Position numbers and translations under genes: made by a program. DNA of 40,196 nt from Priapulus caudatus (taxonomy: Eukaryota; Priapulida; Priapulimorpha; Priapulimorphida; Priapulidae). Shown here piece after piece: positions 10,608 through 21,297 of this stretch. Within the stretch, counting starts at the first letter, position 1, and each line of letters starts with the position of its first letter. The stretch is taken from NCBI RefSeq assembly GCF_000485595.1, contig NW_014578965.1, positions 1 through 40,196 on the forward strand, read 5' to 3'. The notes beneath the pieces are model-generated. The model searched no databases. It was given only the letters and a program-made list of their open reading frames with translations, and was not told the origin of the DNA.

Positions 10608-11610
10608 GAGTGCGTTACATCCGTGGACATCGACTCCTCCACTCCCAGGAACATATTGATTGGCAGCCCACTCTTCACAAAGCAGAGATTCACGATCTCC
10701 AGGTCTCTGTTACTAACATCAGTGGACGAATCCACCAGTATGTTGATGTACCTGGCCTTCCTTGCTGGCTCCATTTTATCCTCCTCTAAATCTTGGTAGA
10801 TGTAATTGGTGAATCTGTACAAGAAAAGAAATACAGCCAATTAATTTTTGTAAACATTCATAAAATTTTAACTAAATTAGAACCTTTTGTTAAGACATTA
10901 TTATTGGCATGTTCTTGTAAAGAAATATATCTTTCTAAGTGATTAGTAAAGTTGCTTGGTAGGGATAAAATTAAATCATAAAAATCATAAAGATGGACCA
11001 ACCCAGCAATTGATGCCATCATGCAAAACAACTTTTTTCTTAACAATATAAAGTGGAAAAAATAACTAAATAAAATGGTAATATTTACTGAAGATTCGCA
11101 CACCCCAGTCCTTCCCACTACATAAAGACACGGTGTGCGCGCTGATGAAATAAGCAGGTTACATAGTCATAGAGCAGCAGTTTATGCAGAAGCCTGAGAA
11201 GAAATGTGCAAATATTCAGTATTACCAATAAAATAATACAAAAATTATAAATCTACACTTGTCTTAGTTATGATCGTCAAATAATATGAGCCATGTTGAA
11301 ATAGATATTGATCTACAGAATATAAACTGATTAACATAAAAATTTGTATGAAATTTAGACATCTATACATAAATAAATACGTGGAACCTATATCCACCCC
11401 ATTTGTCTTCTGTAATCCAAGCATCCCAGTGTATGTTGTGAAGGGAAGTTCCTCCTTGGCGACAACATACGCCGTGTTGAAGATCTTAATCATTCACTCG
11501 TACGTCTCCTCATCGAGCCGCTGGAGATGCTGGGGGATCGTAGCTGCTTGGCATTCTCGCACTCCTGATGGTGGTGGGACTTCGGGTGTTTTTGGAGTGA
11601 CTGTTTTCGG
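10604..11610 (-). pseudogene. hAT-like (DUF4371/ZNF862-type) transposase fragment
   Basis: 11493-11245 reads IKIFNTAYVVAKEELPFTTY then LGLQKTNGVDIGSTY, preceded in frame by a stop codon and RLDEETYE. 10816-10604 starts after a good acceptor (TTCTTTTCTTGTACAG, intron side) and reads ARYINILVDSSTDVSNRD, then GLPINMFLGVEE. Both blocks belong to the DUF4371 region of hAT-derived proteins such as ZNF862-like; the second contains the first catalytic Asp region (VDSSTD). The stretch between is intronic or decayed. The fragment stops abruptly at the PIF1 fragment (10604-10607). Confidence 0.7.
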
Positions 11611-11719
11611 ATGTTTTTACTTCCAATAAACACTTCTCTCTTTATGAGGGCAGGTGGGACGTGAACCTCCTCTTCTCTTGTGGTGGGGGCAGGCTGAAAG
11701 TATACCTGCTCTTCTCACT

Positions 11720-12576
11720 TAAATTTCTGAGGCAGTCCTTGTGGTTGTTGTTCATCATAAGCAGTTAGTTTCACCTTTTCGATGCGCAGCTGCTGTTCGA
11801 TTTCATCTCTTCTAATCTCTCGTTGTTTTTTCTCTATGTCTGCGGCTGCCCTTGCGCGCAATACATGTTTATTTGCCTCTCTATAGGCATGCTCTGCAGT
11901 TAGTTGCGCTTAGTTGCGGGAAACTTGTCTGTGAATCCGGCTCTGCTTGTAGAGCAGCATCATTAGCAGCCGCTACTCTCCTTTTTGAAGAGGTGCTAGA
12001 GCCAAACGAATGGTGCGAAATTGATTTCCGTCTAGTTTGCAGCTGACCAGGACTCGCTATTTGGATCTGAATTCTAACAATAAGCATGTCTGCCTCCGCA
12101 CACACTCTATCTAAAGGTTGTCTAGAGACAGGTGGTGGTGTACAGAAATTACGCAGTTCATCATATTCCATGTTGAGGTTTTGGTACCCATTTTTACAAT
12201 GTCTATCATATTAGCTAGATCCTCTCGAGAACGTACATCTTCCATTTCTCTATGAAAGTCCTTTATGCGATCAGCCAATCTATTACATGCACGCCGGCAA
12301 CGTTTTACGAGGGATTCTTCTTTGTTTTGTCTAGCCTTTGCTGTCAACTTAGGCTCCCGCTCAGATCTTCTGAGATCTGACGATGCGCTAACCTCTGCTT
12401 GCGATTCTGCAGGCATTTCCACATCACTCTGTGTCTCACATCATTCTGACTCTCAAGTTCTAAACATTGTCGACATTTTCGGTGATCACGTTTGACTGAT
12501 CTACGTGATTATTATGTTCCGACAACTGACATGTATCATCATTTGTGACTGAAGGTGTGCTACCCGTTTGAGACAT
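11720..12576 (-). pseudogene. Gag-like coiled-coil protein, probably BEL/Pao-type
   Basis: ATG at 12576 opens MSQTGSTPSV and a polar head. A frameshift between about 12475 and 12425 leads to RRSEREPKLTAKARQNKEE; another near 12140 leads to SKRRVAAANDAALQAE. After a further frame change near 11890 comes a long charged helix with EKKQREIRRDEIEQQLRIEK, ending at a TGA near 11723. Basic heads with an LT-x-K motif followed by Ala/Glu-rich coiled coil are typical of the N-terminal Gag of BEL/Pao-like elements in corals and similar animals. No protease or polymerase follows. The assignment is by composition and short motifs only. Confidence 0.5.
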
Positions 12577-12739
12577 GTTTCGGAAGTAATGGGGTTAGCA
12601 AGTTATAGAATTCAATGGTACCATGAACATCAAACGTACATTCAAGTCATGTAGTTACTTGGGCACAAAGCTACAGGGAGAGTGATATACAGTTAATAAT
12701 TACCCTGACGACAGTAGGTAACAACAATAAAGTGTCCAC

Positions 12740-12946
12740 AATAATTTACATAGATTTACATAGATTTTCTTCTGACTCTAGGTCTCCCCAGAGAACCTCT
12801 ACTGTCAGGTCTCGACAATTTTCCATGTCACGGTGTTAAGGGTCGTTGGCTTGTATAGATTCTCTATACTCGTAGTATAGGGGCTGGTTTCTCCAATGTT
12901 TGTCTAGTCTTGCCTCAAAGGACCTGACTGATTGTGCTGTTACTAC
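12740..12946 (-). pseudogene. Non-LTR retrotransposon (LINE) ORF2 C-terminus and 3' tail
   Basis: The minus frame ends FEARLDKHWRNQPL, then a short tail and TAA (12836-12838). This is the conserved C-terminal segment after the reverse transcriptase of several invertebrate LINE clades. The roughly 90 bases after the stop resemble a short 3' UTR ending in two tandem TCTATGTAAA units (about 12745-12768), the kind of simple 3' repeat used by CR1/L2-like elements. The copy is 5'-truncated, as expected of incomplete reverse transcription. Confidence 0.7.
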
Positions 12947-14560
12947 TAATAAATAATGTAATGCTAACAGTGCTGATATTGCCTACCGGTTCAATAATCA
13001 GTGTAATGGTGGTACATGGTATGCTCAAGTCAAACACTTAACTCATATGCATGCACATAAGGAAACAATCAGTCTAATTGTAAATCTGTATACTGCATGC
13101 AGAAATGTATACAGTCCGCTCTGGTTCTGTTACACTTTATTCTACGGTGGCATGCATCTATGGCTGATGGTCCAGTCCAGTCCTACTTCTGCTGTGCACT
13201 GATTGTAGTCCAGTCCAGGTCTCGTTACTGTGTTACCAGACCATGTCCGAAATCTATCCCCACATGGCTATTGTTAGGTATAGCATGGCACATGTCCTTG
13301 ATTGACTGCAACATGTAGCACGGAAATCACACCAGTTCCTCACACTCAGATCTGGGGGGTCAGCACTGGCTCTCACACTGAGACGTTCAATGGCTGAGGG
13401 TTCACGTTGCAACGAAGTTTCTGTGCAGGCTGGGTTTCCACTTGAAATCAAGCCGTCAAGTTTTTACTGTAGCCGCAGTCACCTAAACAATGCTAACAAC
13501 GTGGTTCTTTTGATACTGGCAATGTACAGTTTTATTCTTGTCATACACTGTCGTAAAAACTGAAACCAAAAATGCAAATTTCAAATTCACAACTCTTGGA
13601 ACAATATGATAGACGGGGCAAGTGAAATCGAGTTCGGATCGGATGATTGTATAATTGTTTTTGGTTAGCCTTGCGTTGTATTTCTGTTTCTTGTAGCCGC
13701 AGGTCCCGTCGTGCTAGTTAAACAACTAATTGAGGGAAAGTCGCATATAGAATAAAACTCTGAAGAGTTGAAGTGGTGTTGACGTACTAAGGATTTACTT
13801 CACACATAGATAAACATGTGCTCGAGGCTGATTCACACATAAAAATGCCTCATTAATTATTCACGAAATAAATGCTATATGCACATATAAAATATAGCGT
13901 CTCATTATACATGCACACAAAATATCTGCGCTTACACATGGTAAAAGAAAGCGCAGACTCGGTAGATTCTACACACTAAAACTACACACGTAGTGTACTA
14001 GACCAGAACACACGGTCACACGTCTTCGTAGCACGAGCAAAAGGGTTACTCTCGTTTTCGGATGCACGGCTCCTTATAAATGACCCGCGCTGTGACGTCA
14101 TTCTAGGGCGGCGCCACTAGTTACAGTGCCTATAATGGCTATATTATTACTCGACAGTGACACCACTTTGTCACAATATGTCTAAACTGTCACCTAATTA
14201 CATCGTATTTCCTACACTAGGGGCCGCTGTCGACTAATCCATTCCAAACCTCTTCGTTAAAAACGATCATTCTACCAGGGCTGGTGGAAATGCATGATTA
14301 CGGGTGTTTCCTGACATCCGTTCTGGCTTAATCTACCATCTTTACATCCTCTCCAGCTAATCAACAGGTAGGCCCGTGTTGTAGCATAAGCCATGTTGTA
14401 GCATTGGAGAATTTACACGTATTTATATATGTTATATTCTACACCGCACACCATGCTAATTATATACGCTTATATTTTACGTTGGTGTCATCCACACACT
14501 ATGCTAATTATATCTACTCATTAGCAAAGAATGTACAGCTATTTATATGCGACAGGTGTG
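12947..14560. other. No gene seen over 1.6 kb
   Basis: Open frames at 13097-13318 (+), 13254-13451 (-) and 14404-14724 (+) lack motifs; the last runs through a (TA)n microsatellite. No repeat structure was found by eye apart from scattered A/T-rich tracts. Confidence 0.45.
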
Positions 14561-14570
14561 CACAGATAGA

Positions 14571-14610
14571 TGTATATATATATATATATAGATATATATA
14601 CATATATATA
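14571..14610. repeat. (TA)n microsatellite
   Basis: TA dinucleotides broken by single GA and CA steps, directly left of the first copy of a long direct repeat. Confidence 0.85.
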
Positions 14611-14882
14611 CCTACACGCATTCATATGCATTGTACCCATCACATACCCACACACACGCCAGCATACGCATCATATGCAGTAATGAACATCAATACACCT
14701 ATCAAAATCACATGCCTAAGTTAAATAAATGCTCCAACACAACTATATGCATTACACGTAAGCACATGCATTATACGCAGTTACGCAGGCCATGTAAGTA
14801 CAATGTATCATACTTCATTGTCTCATATCTATCATATATATAGATGCATGTATACAACATCATATGTAGTAATTAATATCAA
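14611..14882 (+). repeat. Long direct repeat, copy 1
   Basis: Starts CCTACACGCATTCATATGCA and ends near AATTAATATCAA. Copy 2 at 15934-16186 matches along nearly its whole length, with scattered substitutions and a missing block of about 20 bases around 14740-14765. Inside are CACACACACGCC and TATGCAGTAAT motifs. No coding function. Confidence 0.85.
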
Positions 14883-15093
14883 CACATATATCAATCTCAC
14901 CCGCGCAAACTAATTAAAGCGTGTGACATGTATATACTAATACACGCATCCGCGCGGCAGCTGACTTCGGTCCAAGGCCAAGCCTTTCATACATGTTTCA
15001 ATGGGAGTGGATACAGGTAGGGCTTATCGGTTGACATATAATCGCGTTTCACCCAAATCTACGCCCCGCGATGATTTAAACATACATGGTCTA
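14883..15093. other. No gene seen
   Basis: Mixed sequence between the direct repeat and the hairpin at 15094. Confidence 0.4.
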
Positions 15094-15171
15094 AAGGCCG
15101 CCGCACACCAGCCAATTTTACAAACGATGAAGCGATGAAGCAATGAAGCGATGTAGGTGTGCGGCGGCCTT
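15094..15171. repeat. Perfect 16-bp hairpin with an 8-bp repeat loop
   Basis: AAGGCCGCCGCACACC (15094-15109) is exactly complementary to 15156-15171. The 46-base loop contains tandem GATGAAGC units. Immediately after comes a second 8-bp tandem (CGGCTCAT, about 15177-15202). The GC-rich stem stands out in an A/T-rich region. Confidence 0.85.
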
Positions 15172-15281
15172 AAAATCGGCTCATCGGCTCATCGGCTCAT
15201 CGGTTAAGTGTTCACTCTATCTTAATATAGTGTTAACAACTTCACACTATTCCGCCCAAAAAACGTTTGCCACTTGAACAT

Positions 15282-15385
15282 TGGCTAACTAATGTTAACT
15301 AACTAACTAACTAATGGTTAGCATGGCTAACTAACTAATTGGCTAACTAATGTAAGCTAAAAACTAAGGCTAACTAACTGAACTG
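15282..15385. repeat. (CTAA)n-rich repeat
   Basis: GGCTAACTAA units interrupted by GTTAGCATGG segments. Simple-sequence DNA. Confidence 0.75.
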
Positions 15386-15689
15386 AACCTAACTGATGTT
15401 GGGATATTTATGAGATTTTGTTTCAAAATCAAATGCTCTTAGAGCCACAGGAATGGCATCTGTCCGTTAGTTGAAAATAATCGACTAAAACCAGGGATAC
15501 TGCAACATGCAGGTTTTGCCACAGAATTCGCTCGTGAGTTTAGATGCCAGAATTATGCACTGTATGCAGATGATTCATACGCCTAACACTAACAGTAACA
15601 ACCATCCTGTAATTAGAACTTTGAAGCATTGTCCTACTCGCCTGAGTGATGTGCCTGCTAATGATATTTCATTCAGACCGAGTGAGTTT

Positions 15690-15817
15690 TCGCAATACTG
15701 GGCCAAAACTATCGTTTATTCCCAGCTAAAATTCCGGTTCCGGCCAGAACTTTTTTCAAGTTGCGGCCGGTTCCGGTTGCGGCCGGAACTTAAAAAGTTG
15801 AATCCGGTGCACCCCTA
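15690..15817. mobile_element. Possible right end of a hAT-like non-autonomous element
   Basis: The reverse complement of the right edge starts TAGGGGTGCACCGGATTC, resembling common hAT terminal repeats (TAGGGGTG). Just inside are tandem GGTTCCGGCCG/GTTGCGGCCG units (about 15733-15790). A matching left end was not found, so the size is unknown. Confidence 0.4.
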
Positions 15818-15933
15818 ATAATGATGATGATGCTGGTGATGATGATAATAATAATAATTATAATTAATAATAATAATATAAATAACAGTAATAATATACG
15901 CAATAGTTTAAAGAACCAATATNNNNNNNNNNA
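15817..15933. repeat. AT-rich trinucleotide repeats and assembly gap
   Basis: (ATG)n and (AAT)n-like tracts precede a run of ten N at 15923-15932. The second copy of the long direct repeat begins directly after the gap, so copy number and spacing here are not secure. Confidence 0.85.
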
Positions 15934-16186
15934 CCTACACGCATTCATATGCATTGTTCCCATCACATACCCACACACACGCCTGCATACGCATCATATG
16001 CAGTAATGACCATCGATACATCTATCAAAATTACACGCCTAAGTTAAATACATGGTCCTACGTAATTACATGCATTACACGCAGTTACGCAGGCCATGTA
16101 AGTACAATGTATCATACTTCATTGTCTCATATCTATCATATATATAGATGCATGTATACAACATCATATGTAGTAATTAATATCAA
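15934..16186 (+). repeat. Long direct repeat, copy 2
   Basis: Second copy of 14611-14882. It begins at the same CCTACACGCATT word and ends at the same TATCAA word. Because it starts at a gap next to low-complexity DNA, an assembly origin for part of the duplication is possible. Confidence 0.8.
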
Positions 16187-16307
16187 CCTATTAATCGGCC
16201 ACCGGGTTTCTTATGGCAACTATACGTGTGCGTATATTTGTCCTAGCCAGTTACGCATGTTCTCGAAGCTTCCAAACTATGTATGTTCTAAGGGGCTCTA
16301 GCGTCAC

Positions 16308-16336
16308 GCTATCTGTGTATGTATGTCACAGATAGC
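16308..16336. repeat. Hairpin with 10-bp stem
   Basis: GCTATCTGTG (16308-16317) pairs with CACAGATAGC (16327-16336) across a 9-base TATGTATGT loop. No poly-T or gene end is nearby. Confidence 0.65.
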
Positions 16337-16703
16337 ATGAAGCGTGTCGATACGTACACTGCCTAAGAGCGTACATGCGGCTCGCTCATGCGTGGCCTTG
16401 AGGGGGTGTGGATAGCTAACTAACGCGTGTAGGCGCGACCACCTATATGTATAAATTGTGCGCGCGGGTAATTTCCAAGTAAACAACTTTTAACACTAAT
16501 TACGCACGCGCACTGTTACATCAGTAGAGATACAATATACAAATACGTACGGTATACCTAAACAAAACAATGGCTAACAGTACGATACTGCTAATTACTA
16601 ATACTATGACAATATTCATATTCTATCTTCAAATTAAGCATATATGTGTACAATTAACCTGAAATGATTACCTCGTTGGCGCACTTGGGGACCTGATAGT
16701 TAT

Positions 16704-17536
16704 GCTGAGTGGTCGTTGTCGTATCAGGTACTACAGATATGTACCCGAGGTACGTATATGTATACACAAGTGTACCAGACCTGTATCTTCTCAGCATATA
16801 TGTCCCCTGTGTTTACGTAAACGTACCTGCCCAGGGGCAGCATATGAAACCACGCGATAAAGTACTAGAATGTCGTAGACCTTCAAAACAAGAGAACAAA
16901 CGCCATTTGTAAATGTTTGTTTTGGTTTATAACCGTTAGGTAAGTAAGTTTTTGGTGTATTTTCCATGAAAAACATATTTTACTCATTAATATAACATAT
17001 AATATCACTATAATTGCAATTATTTGTGCAAATGTGTTATTTTCATCTTAATCTTAAGTTATGAGAGGGTCTGGGCTTATAACTGCCGAGTTTGGTTTAG
17101 TTAGGAAATAATAATACGATCAGCGTATTTGTATCGTTCCGCGTATTCGGCAGTATTAACAGGTATCAGGATATGCAGTGTAGGGGCTTATACGCAATAC
17201 GTTTTTGTTCTACTTTCAGTTTATGTTCGTGGACCGATTAGTTTACAGCTGACCTCAGGGTTTTTGGTAGATAATTCGGGATTTTGGCTACAAGGCATGG
17301 AGGCTGACATCTTGCCAAATTCCAGCTAATCAGAAAGCGCTAAATTCTTCCTATGTTATACCGTTTTCCGGCTTATACGACTATATTATGTGACTGAACG
17401 AGACTTCCCGCCTGGGTACATTTATGGACCGCAGCGGTACGGTAGAAAAAACATTGGTCAGGTACACTTGTGTATACATATATGTACTTCGGGTACATAT
17501 CTGTAGTACCTGATACGACAACGACCCCATCTGTGG
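16704..17536. mobile_element. Non-autonomous DNA transposon (hAT-type MITE-like) with ~70-bp terminal inverted repeats
   Basis: 16711-16780 and the reverse complement of 17457-17526 match almost base for base over about 70 bp, both beginning GGTCGTTGTCGTATCAGGTA and containing ACAAGTGTACC. The short word TAGTTAT flanks both sides (16697-16703 and 17537-17543), with 7 of 8 bases matching if extended by one, as expected for an 8-bp hAT target duplication. The inside (16790-17450) has no credible ORF. The terminal repeats contain internal mini-palindromes such as GTACCCGAGGTAC and GTATACACAAGTGTAC. Confidence 0.8.
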
Positions 17537-17543
17537 TAGTTAT

Positions 17544-17990
17544 CTCTAAATTATCTCTAGATTGTCTGGATTTGTAAATCGCTTTGTTCTCTCCACGTTA
17601 GAAAACTAGTGCCCACGGCGCAGTAATTCAGCCAGCTCATTTATTATTCGGTGTATCTTACATAATAAAAGATAACTAATGAAAATTTCTATCGTGTAGA
17701 TTAAATGGAAGTTTAAAATTGTGACTAGTTCAAAAATATAGTAAATTTGCAGCTAATTGTCTCTTAACATTTAGGACTAACTTTCTCTAATAAATCAAAT
17801 GGAGTGGAACGGTCACAGGAAAGCTGGTAAAGTGTATCCGCCATCACATAAATGAAACACACGAGATTATAGTCTAAAATGAATGCACCACAGAAAAGAC
17901 TGAAGTGATGTATTTCCCAAGAAACTAAAACAGTGGAACAAACATACAAAATATGCATCTTAAATACATTTATAGCAGCCGCTACAATGT
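17544..17990. other. No confident gene
   Basis: A 64-codon frame at 17764-17958 (-) shows no motif. The plus strand could hold upstream, decayed parts of the YqaJ gene, but I cannot read them. Confidence 0.4.
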
Positions 17991-17998
17991 GGCCTCAT

Positions 17999-18355
17999 TA
18001 TGAAATTAGATGAGCAGTTTCTTGCAGGAAGCTCTGATGGTTTAGTTTGTAACGATGCTTGCATCGAAGTCAAGTGCCCATATACAGGCAGTAATAATAT
18101 GATAACACCCAGCAAGCCCTTTCCATACCTGGAGATCGTTAATGCTGGAGTATTACATTTAAAAAGGTGCAGGGTCAACTTTTTGTTACTGGGCGAAAGA
18201 TGTGCTACTTTGTTGTCCACACAATGGTTGAAACCAAAATTATAGAAGTTTATTATGAACCAAAGATAGAGGATTATGTCATGCTAAGCATGCTTCCGAA
18301 ATTGGAACTTTTTTATGAGAAGCATTTCGTGCCATATTTAGCATTACTATTGTAA
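17999..18355 (+). pseudogene. YqaJ-like recombinase/exonuclease domain, fragment with frameshift
   Basis: The first frame reads FLAGSSDGLV, then IEVKCPY; after a frameshift in the AAAAA tract near 18161 the second frame reads VQGQLFVTGRKMCYFVV, then a LPKLELFYEKHF tail ending in TAA. The order D-G then E-x-K then QGQL is the PD-(D/E)xK nuclease core of YqaJ/lambda-exonuclease relatives; Asp in SSDG and Glu/Lys in IEVK are the expected catalytic residues. A short segment before VQGQL that usually contains N-H-x-Y-Y is missing. It faces the THAP-DDE4 gene on the minus strand, about 180 bp away. Such nucleases are known as second proteins of some animal DNA transposons. Confidence 0.75.
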
Positions 18356-18534
18356 TCTTGGGACATGACATGAAAATTTGCCGTGAACTGTCTCCACTTA
18401 AAAGTAATGAAATTCAATGGGTGATCAAATTTTTAAATGGCTATTCTGATGTCAGATGGCCAAGAAAATGCATTTGTTATTGGTGTTTCATTGCAATTTC
18501 ATGGCAAGCATTTTCTTAGGCTCTTTTTCCCACC

Positions 18535-20035
18535 AGAGATCTGCGGTAGTTTGTTATTAAGTAACAAACTTTAATAATACGACCAGCCATGTGAAGCTTT
18601 GAATGTGGCAAGTTTTTTTAAAGAATTTTAAAGCTTTTACCATATCCAATAACTCGTTCAACGTGAATACGCTTGGATGCGATTTGCTTGTCCCTAGCTA
18701 CAAATTCTTGATTAGGCTGATTTATGCCTTTCATCGTTTCCGATGTATTGACTCGAACATTTTTGCTTGCAAAGAGGTATTGTACCATTATGTCCCTGTC
18801 TGCCATTATGGAGTCCCCAGAATCAAAATACCCATGTCTTTTCATTAAATCCGATCTTTCAATAATCTATCTATCACTGACAGAGCCTCCATATGTATCA
18901 CTTAGGTGGCTTACCACACCTCTGGGAGTAATGCCAATCACAGTTTTCACTGTGTTTGTGTTTTTGTACGATGAAAATGTTGCACGTTGAGAGATACAAT
19001 TTTTGGGCTTTTGACACCGCATTTCTGTGGCCTCCAATGTCGAGCGGGTTGAGGAGAACATGTTTTTGAACATTTTTGGAAAATGTTGATGAATTGTTGC
19101 TCTATCTGGCCAAATATTTAACTCACTTAACTGATAATATATAAAGTTTATCCAGATCTTTATGATCGTCGCAACAACTGTCTCTAGCTGATATACCGAA
19201 GTCTAATGCTAGGGCGTAATCCTCCCTAGCTTGTCTCAACTTGATCAATGCTAGGAAAAGCTGGTTTAGAGGATCCAACTTCCTGCACTTGTAATTAAGC
19301 CTACGTACGCATGGACCCACAATTGCGAAAAACAACATGAAGTGCCCTATGTTGTCAAACCCAGTCAAGTATTGGATCGCTTTGTCATTATTAGCAAAAT
19401 TGTCAAAACCATAAAAGTTTCGTGCACTGTCACTGATCGACACTGTGAGGCTACACTCCTAACCTGATAATCATCCCCTTCTATAGCAGAACTATTACCC
19501 TGTGCTTCTGGCACAGCTATCTCAACCACACTTCCGATAGTGAGTTCATTTTCACTTATGCTCATAGCAATGTTGCTAGGTGCATTGATTTCAACTTGCT
19601 GTGCTCAATTGTTTCTTGCAGCAGCTCTTTCTATTCTATCTGTAGCACACAGGGAAGTCTTTTTACGGAATGTGAATAAGGTGGGGACAACTCTAACCTT
19701 GAGTCTCTTCCTTCCGTGTGCTATGGAAAAGTAGGACTCTATTCTAACGGCTGCACAGTTATTTACAAACAATTATTTATAAACAACAATAACTTCTGCT
19801 TTTGGGACAATTGAATAATTCCAAACGGCCTTTCTTCGCCATAATCCGTAGGGATGAAATAGTCCCTGCAAACAACATCATGTTTCAGGGGTGTCCACTG
19901 TTTGCTTTTGTCATGTACAGATGCCCGCTTCACGGCAATCACCCACTTTCTACGAAGATCGCTATCGCTCGGAAATTCGTGTCCACCATTCTGGTTTTTC
20001 CATTCAGGCACACAACACCGCCCCGGTGTTTTCAA
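18535..20035 (-). pseudogene. THAP-domain DDE4 transposase, decayed
   Basis: 20035-19763 holds a THAP-like zinc finger: GRCCVPEW, EFPSDSDLRRKW, VVCRDYF. Two zinc ligands are lost (Trp for the second Cys, Tyr for His in CxH). 19443-19123 gives an HTH region (YLTGFDNIGHF, LFLALIKLRQAREDY). 19073-18867 gives SYKNTNTVKTVIGITPRG and YGGSVSDR, where the usual first catalytic Asp reads Glu (LEATE). 18845-18618 gives DSIMADRD and RIHVERVIGYGKSFKIL, holding later catalytic Asp and Glu. Decayed C-terminal residues reach about 18535. Several stops and frame changes separate the blocks. The transposase would cut and paste DNA; this copy is inactive. Confidence 0.8.
18548..18571. repeat. Hairpin between the convergent YqaJ and DDE4 genes
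   Basis: AGTTTGTTA is followed after TTAAG by TAACAAACT. It lies at the end of the DDE4 coding region. It could be a remnant of 3' processing structure or chance in A/T-rich DNA. Confidence 0.4.
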
Positions 20036-20093
20036 GTTGGCTAAATAAACAATACTTGTTCTACGTTCTATTACCTACGTTCTCTTTAATTAC

Positions 20094-20152
20094 TGTTGGT
20101 GTTAGTGTTAGTGTTACTGTTAGTGTTAGTGTTACCATAGTGTTACCTTAGA
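20094..20152 (+). repeat. (GTTAGT)n hexanucleotide repeat
   Basis: Repeated GTTAGT/GTTACT units. Interesting only because TTAGGG-like hexamers occur at telomeres; this unit differs and the tract is short. Confidence 0.8.
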
Positions 20153-20460
20153 TAAATACAAACACATTTGTTTGTATATATCTATGGTATTACACTCCGA
20201 TCGTGTGCTTCGCCAGCATGACAACAACGTAAACACCGCAACCGGAAGCCGATAATGTGAGCGACATTTGGCGCCGAAAATAAAGGCCGAGGAGCCCTAT
20301 TGTTTAAATTGTTCCATACGTGCAAATGCAAAATACCAAAACAAAACAAAATAGCCTGAAAGAGACACTAAAGTATAATAATAATCAAAATGATTATAAT
20401 AATAAAATAATAATAATAAAAAATAATAATAGTGTGACCGCAGGCAACGCTTCCAATGTC
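20153..20460. other. No gene; AAT-rich tract
   Basis: Contains (AAT)n near 20376-20430. No coding signal before the integrase fragment. Confidence 0.5.
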
Positions 20461-20462
20461 GG

Positions 20463-21240
20463 TCAATGTTGTTGACAATGACGAACGCGTCCTAATAGAG
20501 AAGTATTTCCACCAAGGCAACCTACCATGAAATTCTCATGAGTTTATCGACTTTAAAAAGACGACTTAACAACTATTGGCTTAATAGGAGAGGAGGGAAT
20601 ATCGACGACAACAGACTGGAGGATTTCATTTGAAAACAGATGACAGGGCCTGGTGAGCTCAGAGGTTATCGTGCTATTTGGCACTCCCTTCGTTTGATCC
20701 ATCATGTTCATGTGCCGGAGCGAAGGGTGGCTGATCTTCTTAAAGACCTTAATCCTTCAGCATCTGAACAAAGATGGAGCAGAAGACTTGTAAGATGTCG
20801 ATATTTAAGCTATGGACTGAATTTTTGCTGGCATGTCAATCGTAAGCTTAACAATATGGAGCAATTAATAAATGAAACAACCTGATTTGTATAAAAATCC
20901 AAAATGAGTAGCCACGAATATTTAAATCAACCTTTTGTTTAAAAGCCATTTTGTTTGAAAGCCATCTTTTAAAAAAACGTTACGGTAGATAACTTCCTAT
21001 AGATAGTGTTTTCAATCTTTAGTTCAGTTTTTAAATTAACCCCCCACATTGATACATGCATTTTTTCTTTTTATTGACAGTCTATGATAAGCTGAAACCA
21101 TAGGGGTTCCCAGTTCATGGAGCTATAGATGGGTATAGGCGGAAAATCCTATGGTTGGAGGTCTCATGGTCTAACAACAACCCTGAAATGATAGCTGCAA
21201 TGTATTTTGATTGTGTCCAAGAGTCTGATGGTTGTCCAAT
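20463..21240 (+). pseudogene. Integrase-core-like (rve-type) protein, two-exon fragment
   Basis: Decayed upstream sequence reads VLIEKYFHQGNLP and LKRRLNNYWLNRRG. It then runs into GPGELRGYRAIW, RVADLLKDLNP and LNFCWHVN at 20841. A consensus donor (CGTAAGC) and acceptor (TTATTGACAG) bound a 239-bp intron, 20842-21080. The next exon reads YDKLKP, a stop, HGAIDGYRRKILWLEV and NNNPEMIAAMYFDCV, ending near 21240. The family has Trp-His-x-Asp at the intron edge; here Asp is Asn, so the first catalytic acid is lost. The distal part with the second Asp and Glu is missing. I know this family as transposon-like integrase proteins of fish and corals; exact clade uncertain. Confidence 0.75.
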
Positions 21241-21297
21241 ATTATTGTTATATTATTATTACAAGAAATATTGTGCAAGCAGACAGATAAAACTAAA

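Noticed and set aside
9992-12946. One intact composite transposon carrying helicase, transposase and Gag
   Set aside because: The pieces belong to unrelated element classes, are all truncated, and share no boundaries; a pile-up of insertions is simpler.
15790-16006. Short ORFs across the N gap
   Set aside because: They run through simple repeats and unknown bases.
20094-20152. Interstitial telomere repeat
   Set aside because: The unit is GTTAGT/GTTACT, not TTAGGG or a known telomere unit, and it is short.
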